Source of the DNA: Symbiodinium natans
Lineage: Eukaryota > Sar > Dinophyceae > Suessiales > Symbiodiniaceae
Length of the DNA: 64,000 nt
Direction: 5' to 3'
Assembly: GCA_905221605.1 (NCBI GenBank)
Contig: CAJNDS010000007.1
Location: forward strand, 193,646 to 257,645
Notes under the pieces: generated by a model
What the model saw: the letters and a program-made list of their open reading frames with translations, nothing else
Told to the model about the DNA's origin: nothing
The model's database searches: none
In this document: piece after piece, positions 63,166-64,000 of the stretch
Layout: every line of letters begins with the position of its first letter
Numbering within the stretch: position 1 is the stretch's first letter
Translations under genes and position numbers: made by a program

Positions 63166-63293
63166 CTTGATAGCCAACTTTTTGGCTCGTGCCGACTTCC
63201 TACAACTCAACCCTGTTAGGGGAGACTAACTATATGGATTAGGTGACTAGGGCATGGGGTTTAGGCCCTAGGCCCTAAACCCTCAACCCTCAT

Positions 63294-63383
63294 CCCTAAA
63301 CCGTAAACCCTAAACCCTAAACCCTGAACCCTAACCCTAAACCCTAAACCCTAAACCCTAAACCCTAAACCCTAAACCCTCAA
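63294..63383. repeat. CCCTAAA tract
   Basis: About 12 units. Two hairpins follow (63385-63413 and 63426-63490). Confidence 0.85.
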
Positions 63384-63574
63384 GACAAATAAATAGAACT
63401 TGTATTTGTCTAAACAGCTGACATACAGAGTTTAAGTAAATTAATCCAAAGCGCCTGGGAGACCAAATGCTCAATTTACTTAAACCTCTGGAGCCAACTT
63501 AGGCGACACGTCAAGCCCACAAATGAGGCCCGAAACTCGACCCTCCAACGAGAAGTCCCAAATCAGACCGCGTG

Positions 63575-63910
63575 AGGCCACCCCAACCCCCCAAAACCCC
63601 CAAAACCCCCCCAACACCCCCCCAAGACCCCCCCAAAACCCCCCAAAACCCTCCCAAACACCCCAAAACCCATCCAACACCCCCCAAACCCACCCAAAAC
63701 CCCCAAACCCCCCCAACACCCCAATCACCCGCCCCCAACAACGCCCCACCCGAACCCACTCGTCCCCAAATCCAAAACCACCCACAACCCCCTCTCCCTA
63801 AAACAACCCCCCAACACCCCGAAACACCCGCCAAAAACCAAAACCCATCCAAAACCCCCCCAAAACCCATCCAAAACCCCCCCAAACCCCCCCAAAACCC
63901 CAACGTTTTG
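63575..63910. repeat. C-rich CCCCAAAA-like low-complexity tract
   Basis: Irregular alternation of C4-7 with A2-4. Open on both strands because of composition, not coding. Confidence 0.75.
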
Positions 63911-64000
63911 GTCAAAACGTTTTTGGGACCCAGACCCCCAGAGGCCCCAACCCGGTCCAACCCTTTCCGCGCTTTCCCCCCCACCCCTCTCCCTGCCTCC

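Noticed and set aside
63575-63910. Ciliate-type (C4A4) telomere
   Set aside because: Units are irregular in length and order; no clean CCCCAAAA array.
63480-63984. Gly/Trp-rich minus-strand and Pro-rich plus-strand frames
   Set aside because: Consequence of the CCCCAAAA-like low-complexity tract.
1-64000. CRISPR array or prokaryotic operon
   Set aside because: No regular repeat-spacer pattern, no ribosome-binding-site-spaced genes; all signs are eukaryotic.

Overview
The window looks like dinoflagellate nuclear DNA, most likely Symbiodiniaceae-like. The evidence is: telomere-type TTTAGGG/CCCTAAA tracts throughout; short exons almost all on the plus strand; introns that need GT, GC and possibly GA donors to keep frame; and a multi-exon membrane-protein gene with a WLD-ACIHQ / YFQRLW pattern I associate with dinoflagellate genomes. 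The family assignment is from memory, not from a search. Another TTTAGGG-type alga is the main alternative.

Layout. 0-2.3 kb: small exon-like islands between telomeric tracts. 2.4-15 kb: a split HAD-superfamily-like phosphatase gene, with a DWDDT motif at one end and an SIGDS motif at the other. 15-36.7 kb: about 25 further short plus-strand exons that I cannot name; one ends in a stop at 30405. 36.8-45.75 kb: a gene of about 20 exons for a polytopic membrane protein (copy 1). 46-49 kb: more exon fragments and an AT-rich insert. 49.3-62.2 kb: a second, collinear copy of the membrane-protein gene, longer because its introns have grown. 62.2-64 kb: an 80-bp foldback inside an open frame, then low-complexity DNA.

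Three kinds of repeat fill the spaces between exons. (1) Interstitial telomeric repeat (ITS) tracts, pure or drifting to 8- and 9-bp variants. (2) Many short (80-200 bp) inverted-repeat elements in several families, labelled A to L here; none encodes a transposase. (3) Satellites and homopolymers.

The central observation is that the telomeric tracts sit in introns. In sense orientation the repeat itself reads G|GTTTAG...TTTAG|G, so it can supply both splice sites, and several exons end exactly at the first GTTTAGG. Some tracts are flanked by short direct duplications and some split an inverted-repeat element. Together this suggests telomeric DNA is inserted into, or patched into, genes and tolerated or spliced as introns. 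The duplicated gene gives natural empty-site/filled-site pairs for several of the small elements.

Limits: exon calls rest on open frame, protein-like composition, splice dinucleotides, phase agreement and, where available, conservation between the two gene copies. Gene ends, promoters and polyadenylation sites are not resolved. Stretches not listed between exons hold degenerate telomeric repeat or sequence in which I see nothing definite.
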